A DNA stretch of 36,255 nt. It comes from Pseudomonadota bacterium. GTDB taxonomy: Bacteria > Pseudomonadota > Gammaproteobacteria > Pseudomonadales > Oleiphilaceae. The notes under the pieces are model-generated. The model was not told the origin of the DNA and did no database searches. It worked only from the letters and a program-made list of their open reading frames with translations. Made by a program: the position numbers and the translations under genes. Below, piece by piece: positions 26,536 through 36,255 of the stretch. Location of the stretch: NCBI GenBank assembly GCA_023430625.1, contig JAEZAA010000270.1, forward strand, positions 1 to 36,255. Reading direction: 5' to 3'. Numbering within the stretch: position 1 is the stretch's first letter; the number at the start of each line of letters is the position of its first letter.

Positions 26536-27703
26536 AGTGCCGGCGCGTCGTCACATAAGCCTGCAGCTCGGGGTGCAATCCCCCCAGCCGCAGGGCCTGA
26601 TCGTAAGCACGGCGGGCACCATCCGGCTGCCCTTCCCCGTCCAGGGCAATCCCCAGACCCGCCCACCAGTCCGCGCGACGCGGGCTCACGCCCACCAGCC
26701 CCGCATAGATCGCGGCGGCTTCGGCAAATTGACCCTGCTCGGACTGGAGTGCCGCCAGAAAGGCGTGGTAATCCGGCTGCTCACTCAGCGCCGGCGGATT
26801 CTGCCGCAGCAGGCTGAGCGCGGCCTGAGCCTGCCCCTGGCCATGCAGCAGGCGGGCTTTGAGTTGTTTCAGCTCCGCGGGGGCCTGCCCATCCACCGAC
26901 TCAAGCACCTGTGCGGCCTGGGCGGTGCGCCCGGAACGAATCAACAGCTGAGCGTAAGCAGTTTGGGTGATGACAGCGCCCGGACGCTCGGCCAGGTACT
27001 GGCTCAGCAGATCCTCGGCGTCCCGGGTACGGCCGTTGCGTAACAGCCGCTCGGCCGCCAACGCGGTCTGGCGGTCTTCCTGTTCAGGCGTCAACGTCCG
27101 GATCGTCGTGGTTCGAGGCGATGGCAGTGCCACCTCCGCCACCGCGACAGGCTCATTGACGATTTCGACGGACGTCTCTGGTTGAGCGGGTTCAGCAGTC
27201 TGCGAAACCTCGTCCGCTACCCGCATCGCTTCTGCCGGCTGCATTGCTTCTACCGGCTGAATAACTTCTGCCACCTGCACTGGCTCTGCTGCAACAACCG
27301 GTGCGGGTTCTACCGCCGCCATTGGCTCCGCCGGCATTTGCTCTACCGGCACAGACTCTACCGGCGCTGGCTCCACCTGCACGACGGCCGCCGCTGGGAG
27401 CTCAGGCTCCACCAGAGGGCTTAGCGCAGGTTCGGTGGCCACCAGATTCATCGTCTCTGCTTCGACCAGCTGGCGCTGGCCGGCATCCACGGTCACCTCA
27501 GTCGGTTGATCGACAGACGTCGCCACCCAGGCCCAATAACCGGTTCCCAGTGCCGCAACGCTGGCCACCACCAAGACGCCGGGCAACCAGCTTCGCTGCC
27601 ATGGGCGACGGGGCGCCGGTTGCATCATCAGGGGCAGATCCAGCACCTCCGCTGGTGCCTGCCGTTGCTCCAGATCCCGCAGGGCATCATTGAGCAGACT
27701 CAT
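26528..27703 (-). CDS. mshN: MSHA biogenesis protein MshN (TPR)
   Basis: Bitopic inner-membrane protein of 391 aa. The N-terminus MSLLNDALRDLEQR is canonical for MshN. One membrane helix lies at about 38-60 (WLPGVLVVASVAALGTGYWAW). A long Pro/Ala/Val/Glu-rich low-complexity linker (about 75-185) follows, then several TPR-like repeats (AERLLRNGRTRDAEDLLSQY to the end). The ATG at 27703 follows GGGGAGG by 6 bases and overlaps the mshM stop (ATGA). The linker is long enough to span much of the periplasm toward the secretin. Confidence 0.88.
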   Translation of the reverse strand: MSLLNDALRDLEQRQAPAEVLDLPLMMQPAPRRPWQRSWLPGVLVVASVAALGTGYWAWVATSVDQPTEVTVDAGQRQLVEAETMNLVATEPALSPLVEPELPAAAVVQVEPAPVESVPVEQMPAEPMAAVEPAPVVAAEPVQVAEVIQPVEAMQPAEAMRVADEVSQTAEPAQPETSVEIVNEPVAVAEVALPSPRTTTIRTLTPEQEDRQTALAAERLLRNGRTRDAEDLLSQYLAERPGAVITQTAYAQLLIRSGRTAQAAQVLESVDGQAPAELKQLKARLLHGQGQAQAALSLLRQNPPALSEQPDYHAFLAALQSEQGQFAEAAAIYAGLVGVSPRRADWWAGLGIALDGEGQPDGARRAYDQALRLGGLHPELQAYVTTRRHSL

Positions 27704-28551
27704 GCCCGACCTCCCCAACTGAGCCAGCTCCAGCCCAAGGGTCGCACGCTCTCGGTATCGGCCGCGGCGCGCTTGACGTGGCCGGGACGGATTTCCCGAT
27801 CGCCGGAACCGTAGGCCGCAATCAGGCTTTTGTGGGCCAGCACGTTCACCAGCCGGGGAATGCCGCCACTGGCCTGGTGCAGCAATTTGACGGCACGGGG
27901 CTGGAACAGCTGGCCGCCGTTGTAACCCGCCATGGCAAGCCGGTGCTGCAGGTAATGGCCCACCGCCTGACGATCCAGGGGCTTCAGGTATTCCTGAAAG
28001 GTAATGCGCTGGCGCAACTGGCGCAGGGTGTCCCTAGCCAGCAACTGATCCAGTTCCGGCTGCCCGAACAAGACGATCTGCAGCAGCTTGCGCGATTCGG
28101 TCTCCAGATTGGTGAGCAGCCGCAACGCCTCGATGCTGGCCTCGGGCATCACCTGTGCCTCGTCGATCACCAGCACCACTTGGCGCCCTTCCCGGGCATG
28201 CTCGATCAGGTTCTGATTGATCTGCTTGAGGATCTGATGGGTGCCGGCGTCCGACGCCAGCACCAGCTTCAGTTCCTCGGCCACCGCCCGGTACAGATCG
28301 GCCGGCGGCAGCTGCGGATTGGGAATGTAGGCCGTCACATAAGGTGCGTTCAGCGAGTTCAGCAGCTTGCGGCACAGCAGGGTCTTGCCGGTGCCCACTT
28401 CGCCGACGATCTTGATGAAGCCTTCCAGATTCTTCAGGGCCACCAGCAACACCTGCAAGGCCTGCTGATGGGTTCCCGCATTGAGATAGAAGCGCGTGTT
28501 GGGCGTCAGGGTGAACGGCAGCTCGCGCAATCCGAAATGACTCTCGTACAT
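27700..28551 (-). CDS. mshM: MSHA biogenesis ATPase MshM (ExeA-like)
   Basis: AAA+ ATPase related to ExeA/GspA, 283 aa. The N-terminus MYESHFGLRELPFTLTPNTRFYL is characteristic. Walker A is GEVGTGKT (50-57), Walker B VVLVIDEAQVMP (about 125-136), with sensor-type LFGQPELDQLL following. It has no strong membrane helix, so it is likely a cytoplasmic partner of MshN and the secretin machinery. The ribosome site is weak; the start agrees with the family. Confidence 0.9.
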   Translation of the reverse strand: MYESHFGLRELPFTLTPNTRFYLNAGTHQQALQVLLVALKNLEGFIKIVGEVGTGKTLLCRKLLNSLNAPYVTAYIPNPQLPPADLYRAVAEELKLVLASDAGTHQILKQINQNLIEHAREGRQVVLVIDEAQVMPEASIEALRLLTNLETESRKLLQIVLFGQPELDQLLARDTLRQLRQRITFQEYLKPLDRQAVGHYLQHRLAMAGYNGGQLFQPRAVKLLHQASGGIPRLVNVLAHKSLIAAYGSGDREIRPGHVKRAAADTESVRPLGWSWLSWGGRA

Positions 28552-28566
28552 CGTGACCGGTACTCG

Positions 28567-30225
28567 TTAGCGGGCGTCGGACGCAGGTGTCGACAGCAGG
28601 CGCCCCAGATCGTCGAAGCGGCGCTGGGTGCCCTGCAGATCCTGGCGCATGCTGCGCGGATCGACGATCACCGGACGCAGCAGGATCACCAGCTCGCTCT
28701 TGGTGGAAGTCTGGCGCTTCTGCTTGAAAGCCTCGCCAAGCAGCGGAATCTTGCTGAAGAACGGCACTTCCGCGTTCTGGTCCTTGCTCTGGTTCTGGAT
28801 CAGGCCGCCGATCACCACGATCTGGCCATTACGGGCAGAGATGATGCTGTCGGTCTCCCGGATCGTGCTTTGCGCCAGCGGCAGGGTCAGGTCACGGTCA
28901 CCCAGGCTGACGATCTTGGTCAGGTCCCGCACTTCGGTCACCGATGGGTGCACGTGGAGGATGATCTCGTCGTGCTCGCTGATCTGCGGCGTCACGTCCA
29001 GGGCGATGCCGGAGAAGAACGGCGTCAGGGTCACCGAGGTGTTGGTGCTCTGGCCGCTGGCGATGCCCGCGTTCTGTTCGTCCACTTCAATGTCGGTGAC
29101 GAAGAACTCGTCGGTACCGACCTTGATCACCGCCTTCTGGTTATTGATGGTGGCGATGCGCGGGCTCGACAGCACCTGCACCGTGCCCTGGGTTCCCAGC
29201 AGTTCTATAAAGGCACTGAAATCGTTGAGGCGCAGCGCGGCGCTGAAGACACCACCCAGCTCCTGATTGACCAGTGGCGTGGAATTGACCGCGTTGGTCA
29301 TGGCCCGTCGTGCATTGCCGTCAGCATCGACACTACCCGAGAACTCCTTATAGTCGGACCAGCGGATGCCCTGCTCGTAGCCCTTGTCGAGGATCACCTC
29401 GAGGATCTTGGCTTCCAGCACCACCTGGCGCTGCAGAATCAGCTGGGCCCGTTTCAGGTAATCCTCCGCCGCCTGCAGTTCGCCCGGCAGTGCCCGCACC
29501 ACCACGATGCTGGCATTCGGGGTGGCCACCACGGAGCGGCCCTCGCCCTCACCGATGATCATCGCCAGGGTGGTCTGCAACTGCTGCCAGAAGTCGGATT
29601 CGGTACTGGTGGTAATGCGGGTGCCCACCGCGCCCTGGGTAGCGTTCCGGGCATTGGACGATCCCGTCTCGCCGGATGGCGCCGTGGAGACCTGTCCCGA
29701 GCTGACCTGCACCTCGGACGTGCCCGCGCGCTGCATGGCAATGTAGTTGATGGCAAAGATTTCCGTGCGCAGGCCAGCCGGCAACACATGGTAGAAGCCG
29801 TTCTGGTAGCGGTAATCGTAGCCATAGTTCTGGCGGGTGATGCGCATGACCTCGTCAATGGTGACGTTCTTGAGATCCAGCGAAATGCTGCCGACGACGT
29901 CCGGGTGCACCACCATGTTATAGGGCGTGCCCTTGACCAGACTCATGAAGAACTCACGGGCCGGCAAGTCATCCACTGACAGATTAAAGCGCTCGCCATC
30001 GTCCACGGCGGGTGCGGCATCCAGCGGCGGCAACAAGGCCTGCGCCACCGCCGGCGGTACCGCCGCCTGGGCCGGAGCCACCTCGGTGGCCACTTTCAGC
30101 TCCTGCTGAATGGCTTGCACCGCGTCGGTGGAATGGGCTGGGCCGGTCTGCATCAGCGGGTTGTTGGCACAACCGGCCACACCAAACGCCAGAGCCAGGA
30201 TGCTTATGAACTTGGGTGACAACAT
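28567..30225 (-). CDS. mshL: MSHA secretin MshL
   Basis: Outer-membrane secretin through which the pilus passes, 552 aa. It has a lipoprotein signal with lipobox VAGC at residues 16-19. An N-terminal short domain and N0/N1-type domains follow (NLSVDDLPAREFFMSLVKGTPYNMVVHPDV). The C-terminal secretin domain shows VVLEAKILEV, QVLSSPRIATINNQKAVIKVG and the closing VPFFSKIPLLGEAFK motif. The ATG at 30225 is preceded by GGAG 7 bases upstream, and gives a proper lipoprotein signal. An ATG four codons earlier is also in frame. Confidence 0.94.
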   Translation of the reverse strand: MLSPKFISILALAFGVAGCANNPLMQTGPAHSTDAVQAIQQELKVATEVAPAQAAVPPAVAQALLPPLDAAPAVDDGERFNLSVDDLPAREFFMSLVKGTPYNMVVHPDVVGSISLDLKNVTIDEVMRITRQNYGYDYRYQNGFYHVLPAGLRTEIFAINYIAMQRAGTSEVQVSSGQVSTAPSGETGSSNARNATQGAVGTRITTSTESDFWQQLQTTLAMIIGEGEGRSVVATPNASIVVVRALPGELQAAEDYLKRAQLILQRQVVLEAKILEVILDKGYEQGIRWSDYKEFSGSVDADGNARRAMTNAVNSTPLVNQELGGVFSAALRLNDFSAFIELLGTQGTVQVLSSPRIATINNQKAVIKVGTDEFFVTDIEVDEQNAGIASGQSTNTSVTLTPFFSGIALDVTPQISEHDEIILHVHPSVTEVRDLTKIVSLGDRDLTLPLAQSTIRETDSIISARNGQIVVIGGLIQNQSKDQNAEVPFFSKIPLLGEAFKQKRQTSTKSELVILLRPVIVDPRSMRQDLQGTQRRFDDLGRLLSTPASDAR

Positions 30226-30239
30226 GCATGACTCCATGA

Positions 30240-30578
30240 TCAGCGTCTTACGTCGGAGATCGGTTTAAGTAACAGAACCTGGCGCTGCCCATCGATACGC
30301 ACGGTCACCTGACGCCGATCAACCTTTAATAAAGTGAGTGTGCCGAGAGACTCCCCCTCGGCCAGGGTTCGGCCGTTGATCACCGCCACACGGCGCGACG
30401 GCGAAAAAATAACGGACTCCAGGGCAAAGGTCGGCGCCTCCTGCACCACTGCGCCCGGTGCCAGCACCTGGGCCCAGCTGTTGGGCCGGGTGGGATCGAC
30501 CAGCCCCTCGGCTACAACCGGGCCAGCCAGCGCACTCAATACCAGATTTAGGGTCAGCGCCCACGTCAACCGATTCAT
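30240..30578 (-). CDS. mshK: MSHA biogenesis protein MshK (PilP-like)
   Basis: A 112-aa periplasmic protein with a signal sequence (MNRLTWALTLNLVLSALAGPVVA), then LVDPTRPNSW and an HR-domain-like beta part, ALESVIFSPSRRVAVINGRTLAEG. These are features of PilP/GspC-type alignment proteins. The ATG at 30578 overlaps the mshJ stop (ATGA) and has GGGAGGGG upstream. It probably joins the inner-membrane complex to MshL. Confidence 0.85.
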   Translation of the reverse strand: MNRLTWALTLNLVLSALAGPVVAEGLVDPTRPNSWAQVLAPGAVVQEAPTFALESVIFSPSRRVAVINGRTLAEGESLGTLTLLKVDRRQVTVRIDGQRQVLLLKPISDVRR

Positions 30579-31279
30579 TTCACCCCTCCCAGCCAACCTG
30601 GGACCAAACTCAAGGTTTCCACTTCGAGGATCGCCCGCGACACCGGATAGCGCATAACTTCGAAATCCAGTCGCTTAAGCAACAGTGTCTGCTCCAATGC
30701 TTCCAGCCGTTTGATGTAGGCCAGCGTGTCCAGATATCCCCCTTGCAGGGTCAGCTGCAGGCCGTGACGGTAGATCAGGCGTGCACCCGGCTCCAGCTCA
30801 ACCTTGGCGGATGCATCCAGCGGCTCCAGCTTGCCGTCCCGCACCACCAGGGTACGCGTCGGCAGCTTATCGAGCCCGACCACACTCAGGCCGGGGCTCT
30901 GGACCAGCAACTGTTCCAGCAGATCAGCCATGTGCTGGGGTTTCACCAGGCCGTCCATCCGCCGCTGCAGGACATCGCTCTCCTGCTCCAGTTGCCGGGT
31001 CAATTCTTCATTCTGTTGACGCAGCAGCTGGTTGGGATCGTCGCTCAGGCGCTGCTCCAGCGCCGGCAGCTGCACCTGGAGCTGGGCCGCTTGTTCAGCC
31101 AGCTGCGCCGTTTGCTGTTGGTGGGCTTTTTTGGCCTGCCACTGGGGCAAGACACCCACTTGCATGACCGCAAACAGAACCAGGGTCGCCAGCGCAACGG
31201 TCACAATGCCCCGCTCGCGCAGGCTCAAGGCGTTGAGGCGGGCTTCCAGTTGGGCGATGGTATTCGTCAGAGCGTTCAT
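30575..31279 (-). CDS. mshJ: MSHA biogenesis protein MshJ (PilO-like)
   Basis: A 234-aa bitopic protein: cytoplasmic helix LTNTIAQLEARLNALSLRERG, membrane segment at about 25-45 (IVTVALATLVLFAVMQVGV), a Gln/Leu-rich coiled coil (50-105) and a ferredoxin-like periplasmic domain (LSVVGLDKLPTR ... EVETLSLVPGWLGG). It acts as the PilO-type partner in the inner-membrane complex. It overlaps the PilN-like gene by four bases (ATGA). Confidence 0.87.
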   Translation of the reverse strand: MNALTNTIAQLEARLNALSLRERGIVTVALATLVLFAVMQVGVLPQWQAKKAHQQQTAQLAEQAAQLQVQLPALEQRLSDDPNQLLRQQNEELTRQLEQESDVLQRRMDGLVKPQHMADLLEQLLVQSPGLSVVGLDKLPTRTLVVRDGKLEPLDASAKVELEPGARLIYRHGLQLTLQGGYLDTLAYIKRLEALEQTLLLKRLDFEVMRYPVSRAILEVETLSLVPGWLGGVK

Positions 31280-31896
31280 CGCTTCGCCTCCGCCTGTTCC
31301 TGGGTGCTGACATAGAATTGCAGCCCCTCGGTCTCGGCAGCCGCCGGCCGCTCACTCTGCTCCTGCAGGCGCATGACGTTGAACTGCAGCCTGTCGAACG
31401 CGGGTTCGGTCTGCAGCCGGCGCAGGTAAACCGGCAGCAGGTCTGGACGCATCAGGTTTCCGCGCAGGGCCAGCAGCCCCTCATCCGGCGCCAGTAGAAT
31501 CTGGCTCAGCCAAAGCCCTGTTTCGTGCTGGCGAGCCAGTGCTTCCAGTACCGGCGACAAGGCCGCCCGCTGATTCAGATCGGGCTGGAGTGCGCGCACC
31601 AAGGCGCGGGTACCCTCGAGTTGCTGGTTCAGTTGTTGGCCGGTGAGGCGCAGCCGGTTATCGACCACACGTTCGGCCAACGCCTGCTCCAGGCGTTGAT
31701 AGTCCTGCTGCACCGCCGCCAGGTGTCGATCGGCGGCCTGTTGCGCCGCTTTGGCTTGGGAGACCTGCCAGAAGGCAACCGCCTGGACCAGCAGCGCCAG
31801 CACCAGGACTGCCGCCAAAATCAACAGGACCTGGCGTGCCGGCAGCACCTGGCGCTGGGGACGGAGCTCCTGCACATAAAGGTTGATCTGCTGCAT
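31276..31896 (-). CDS. PilN-like MSHA biogenesis protein
   Basis: A 206-aa protein starting MQQINLYVQELRPQRQVLPAR, the PilN-type cytoplasmic INLY motif that docks onto the PilM-like partner. A membrane segment (VLLILAAVLVLALLVQAVAFW, about 22-43), a coiled coil rich in Gln/Ala and a C-terminal beta-domain follow. Its gene overlaps the end of mshI (TGATG). In some genomes it is called mshI2; I leave the symbol empty because naming is inconsistent. Confidence 0.85.
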   Translation of the reverse strand: MQQINLYVQELRPQRQVLPARQVLLILAAVLVLALLVQAVAFWQVSQAKAAQQAADRHLAAVQQDYQRLEQALAERVVDNRLRLTGQQLNQQLEGTRALVRALQPDLNQRAALSPVLEALARQHETGLWLSQILLAPDEGLLALRGNLMRPDLLPVYLRRLQTEPAFDRLQFNVMRLQEQSERPAAAETEGLQFYVSTQEQAEAKR

Positions 31897-32810
31897 CAGC
31901 CCCGCTCCTCGCGCAGTGCACCGCCCGCCGCGGCGAGGCAGGCGACCAGCTGACCTGGATCGGAGACCTCATCCGCCACAAAACTGGCATAGGGCATGAC
32001 CGCAACGGAGGCACCCAGATTGCGATTCAATTGCTGCAACACGGGCTCCACATGCTCCCGTGCCGCCACCAGAACCTGGGTCACTGGCCCTTGCTTGAGC
32101 TGGCTTTCGTAATAGTCGAGCGAGCGCTGCACCTCCAGCGCCAACTGCTCGCCACCGCTTTCCACCCGTCCGCCGTCCGCCATGGCGGAGAGATCGAAAT
32201 CCAGGCGCCGGGACAAATACAGATTGCCGTCGCGGATGATGGTGAGCAACCCCTGCCCTCGCCGCAACAGCAGGATGACGCGGCCGGCAGCCGGGTTGTC
32301 GCTGTGGCGCAGCAAGTTGCGCAGGGCAAGCTCGGAGATGTCGATGCTCGACAGGTGCAGGCCGGCATCGCCGACCAACTGGATAAATTCTTTGATCATG
32401 GACTTGCGGGCGACCGCCACGTTCAGCATGGCACCACGATTACGGCTGGCATCGGCGGGAAACTCGAAGACGTCGAGCACCACATCGCTGATGGAACCGT
32501 CGATCAGGTCTTTAATCCGCCAGCGAATGGCCTCGGCCAGTTCTGCCTGCTCCACCGCCGGACGCTCCACCTGATACAGCTGGTACTGATCAGGCATCAG
32601 CACGAGATTGCAGGCAGCGCCTTCGCAGCCATGGGCCTCAACCAACAGGCGCAAGGTCTCCAGCCGCTTGGCGGCGGTGCATTCGGCAAACCCATGGGAT
32701 TCAATATGACCGCCAGCGGCGGTTGCCTTGGCGAGTGCGATGCCATTGGGGCGAACTTCGATGCCCACAAAGCCGGCGCTTTTTTGTTTACGTCGAAACC
32801 AGTTGATCAG
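31896..32810 (-). CDS. mshI: PilM-like MSHA biogenesis protein MshI, probable CUG start
   Basis: First gene of the pilus operon. An actin-fold PilM-like cytoplasmic protein, about 304 aa from 32810. It contains VGIEVRPNGIALA (first phosphate-loop region), EAIRWRIKDLI, AVARKSMIKEFI and SSIDISELALRNLL. The first standard start codon is a GTG at 32768 (290 aa) with no ribosome site. The same frame continues upstream as INWFRRKQKSAGFVGIEV, the usual type of MshI N-terminus. A strong GGGGGAGG sits 5 bases before a CTG at 32808-32810. I therefore place the start at the CTG; ATC, the next codon, is a weaker alternative. A stop in frame lies at 32835. Confidence 0.82.
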   Translation of the reverse strand: MINWFRRKQKSAGFVGIEVRPNGIALAKATAAGGHIESHGFAECTAAKRLETLRLLVEAHGCEGAACNLVLMPDQYQLYQVERPAVEQAELAEAIRWRIKDLIDGSISDVVLDVFEFPADASRNRGAMLNVAVARKSMIKEFIQLVGDAGLHLSSIDISELALRNLLRHSDNPAAGRVILLLRRGQGLLTIIRDGNLYLSRRLDFDLSAMADGGRVESGGEQLALEVQRSLDYYESQLKQGPVTQVLVAAREHVEPVLQQLNRNLGASVAVMPYASFVADEVSDPGQLVACLAAAGGALREERG

Positions 32811-33159
32811 ATTGGCCTCCCCCAGAACAGCAGTTCATGAGCGGGAATTGGGCACCAATCCGTTGGTAAACCCTTGGATAATTCACGGCGCCAGCAAATG
32901 CGCCACTGGCACAGAGAGGGAGTAAGGCAGGGTGAAAAACAGGTTCAAATACCGCGCGCGACAGCTTCTGTGCTCACATCAGCGTAGACCAGTAATTTTT
33001 TGTTTGCCAAATTCTCGACGCGAAATACCCCTTCCTTCCCAGGCACCACCCATCAGGCGAGGCAACCTCTTGAAATAAGGAGATTTTGACAATGTGAAAT
33101 TTTGGAAATCCTGCTTCGCTGATCACCTGAACGACCGGTGGAATGTGCCTATCGCCAGA
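32811..33159. other. Region between mshI and the ssb terminator
   Basis: About 350 bases that must contain the MSHA operon promoter on the minus strand. The mshI Shine-Dalgarno sequence lies at the left edge. I see no convincing -10/-35 pair or sigma-54 element. An open frame crossing part of it runs antiparallel-register through ssb and looks like chance. Confidence 0.5.
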
Positions 33160-33194
33160 CGATAAAAAGGGCGCTGAAAGCGCCCTTTTTATCG
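33160..33194. terminator. Intrinsic terminator of ssb
   Basis: Fifteen-bp perfect arms (CGATAAAAAGGGCGC / GCGCCCTTTTTATCG) with loop TGAAA end in a T5 run on the minus strand. It lies 15 bases past the ssb stop. Its symmetry makes it able to work in both directions. Confidence 0.93.
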
Positions 33195-33208
33195 TAAAAA
33201 CGTATCCT

Positions 33209-33736
33209 TCAGAACGGGATGTCGTCGTCGAACGCATCATCCATGGGCGGCATGGGCTGCGGTGCCTGCTGCGGCTTGGGCGCGTACCCTCCGGAACGTC
33301 CGCCACCTTGGGGGGCGGATGGCGCACTGCGACCGCTGGGGCCGGCTTCGCGCTCGGCTGACTGGTCGAAATCCGCACCACCGCCACCAGGACGGCTGTC
33401 GAGCATCTGCATGGTGCCGTTGATGTCCACCACGATTTCGGTGGTGTAGCGATCCTGGCCTTGCTGGTCCTGCCACTTACGGGTTTGCAGGCGGCCTTCC
33501 AGGTAAACCTTGGAGCCCTTGCGCAGGTACTGGCCGGCGACTTCCGCCAGCTTGCCGAACAACACGACACGGTGCCATTCGGTGCGGGGCACCATTTGCC
33601 CGGTCTGACGATCCTTGTAGGACTCGTCGGTGGCGACGTTAAGATTGGTCACGGCATTGCCGGACGGGGTATAGCGGGTTTCGGGGTCTGCCCCGAGGTT
33701 ACCGATCAAGATGACCTTGTTAATGCCTCGCGCCAT
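33209..33736 (-). CDS. ssb: Single-stranded DNA-binding protein
   Basis: Tetrameric SSB for replication, repair and recombination, 175 aa. The OB-fold spans about 1-112, starting MARGINKVILIGNLGADPETRY. It includes Trp54 and Trp88 in the usual DNA-stacking positions and YLEGRLQTRKWQDQQG. A Gly/Pro/Gln-rich flexible linker (115-165) leads to the acidic partner-binding tip DDDIPF. AGGAG precedes the ATG. ssb next to msh genes is also the arrangement in Vibrio, although mshH, usual between them, is missing here. Confidence 0.97.
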   Translation of the reverse strand: MARGINKVILIGNLGADPETRYTPSGNAVTNLNVATDESYKDRQTGQMVPRTEWHRVVLFGKLAEVAGQYLRKGSKVYLEGRLQTRKWQDQQGQDRYTTEIVVDINGTMQMLDSRPGGGGADFDQSAEREAGPSGRSAPSAPQGGGRSGGYAPKPQQAPQPMPPMDDAFDDDIPF

Positions 33737-33900
33737 GATGCACTCCTGAGGTTAGCTGCCAAATATGTTTGTCACGGATTGAAAGGAACGTTCTCGGTGC
33801 CTTGCATCAGGCGGTTGCCGCACTGTCACTCTCGATGGTCGGCCACGGAGGAATAGCAGGCCCGTGCCAAGAGGCGTCATGATACCTGAACCGGCGCATC

Positions 33901-33939
33901 TGAAAAACCGCAAGGGTCCAGAACCTGTCTGGACCCTTG
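33901..33939 (-). terminator. Intrinsic terminator of the isocitrate dehydrogenase gene
   Basis: CAAGGGTCCAG / CTGGACCCTTG is an 11-bp perfect stem with a 7-base loop. On the minus strand it is followed by CGGTTTTTCA. It lies about 28 bases past the stop codon. Confidence 0.88.
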
Positions 33940-33966
33940 TGAGCCATTCAAAACGCCTGGATGACG

Positions 33967-36213
<2,247 letters not shown>

Positions 36214-36255
36214 GGCTTGCCCAAAATTTTATCGGATAGACAAAATATTCCGGAA

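Noticed and set aside
27778..29979. 733-codon open frame on the plus strand opposite mshM and mshL
   Set aside because: It lies exactly antisense to two well-supported genes, has no recognisable domains and a His/Gln/Arg-rich composition typical of GC-rich shadow frames.
32974..33570. 198-codon minus-strand frame overlapping ssb in another register
   Set aside because: Two-thirds lies within ssb out of frame, it crosses the ssb terminator, and has no ribosome site.

Overview
The window looks like ordinary chromosome of a GC-rich, probably marine gammaproteobacterium. The glnA / DUF4124 gene / ntrB / ntrC order, typA next to glnA, an MSHA pilus cluster next to ssb, and a monomeric isocitrate dehydrogenase would all fit a Marinobacter-like organism; the genus is inference. 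There are no rRNA or tRNA genes, insertion sequences, phage genes or CRISPR arrays.

Layout. (1) 1-2822: a TorF-family putative porin (+), a 16-stranded-type porin (-) with palindromes in its upstream region, and the D-aminoacyl-tRNA deacylase gene dtd (-). (2) 2994-9172: a heavy-metal efflux operon in the order czcI-like, czcC, czcB, czcA on the minus strand, encoding an RND pump with a very His-rich adaptor. (3) 9332-12287: proline iminopeptidase and the ribosome-associated GTPase typA/bipA (-). (4) 12288-17826: the nitrogen regulation block, glnA - DUF4124 gene - ntrB - ntrC (+). A sigma-54 promoter and two NtrC sites lie upstream of glnA, and a further NtrC-like site lies upstream of ntrB. 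(5) 17872-32810: a 15-gene MSHA type IV pilus cluster on the minus strand, transcribed mshI (PilM-like), a PilN-like gene, mshJ, K, L, M, N, E, G, a single major pilin (mshA/B), mshC, D, O, P and an mshQ-like gene. (6) 33209-36213: ssb and a monomeric NADP-dependent isocitrate dehydrogenase (-).

How the genes work together. NtrB and NtrC sense nitrogen status through PII proteins, which are not in this window, and switch on glnA from its sigma-54 promoter. The spacing of the sites closely copies the Escherichia coli glnAp2 layout. The msh genes together encode a pilus machine: inner-membrane alignment proteins (MshI, PilN-like, MshJ, MshK), the secretin MshL, the ATPase MshE with an N-terminal c-di-GMP-binding type domain, the platform MshG, one major and several minor pilins, and a large surface protein. 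The Czc proteins form a tripartite pump spanning both membranes for divalent metals such as Co, Zn and Cd.

I found no clearly new multi-gene system. The observations most worth checking are a probable non-AUG (CUG) start for mshI, the NtrC-site architecture at two promoters, in-frame 9-bp tandem repeats that build the metal-binding tail of CzcB, palindromic operator candidates upstream of the porin and the major pilin, and the reduced MSHA gene set.
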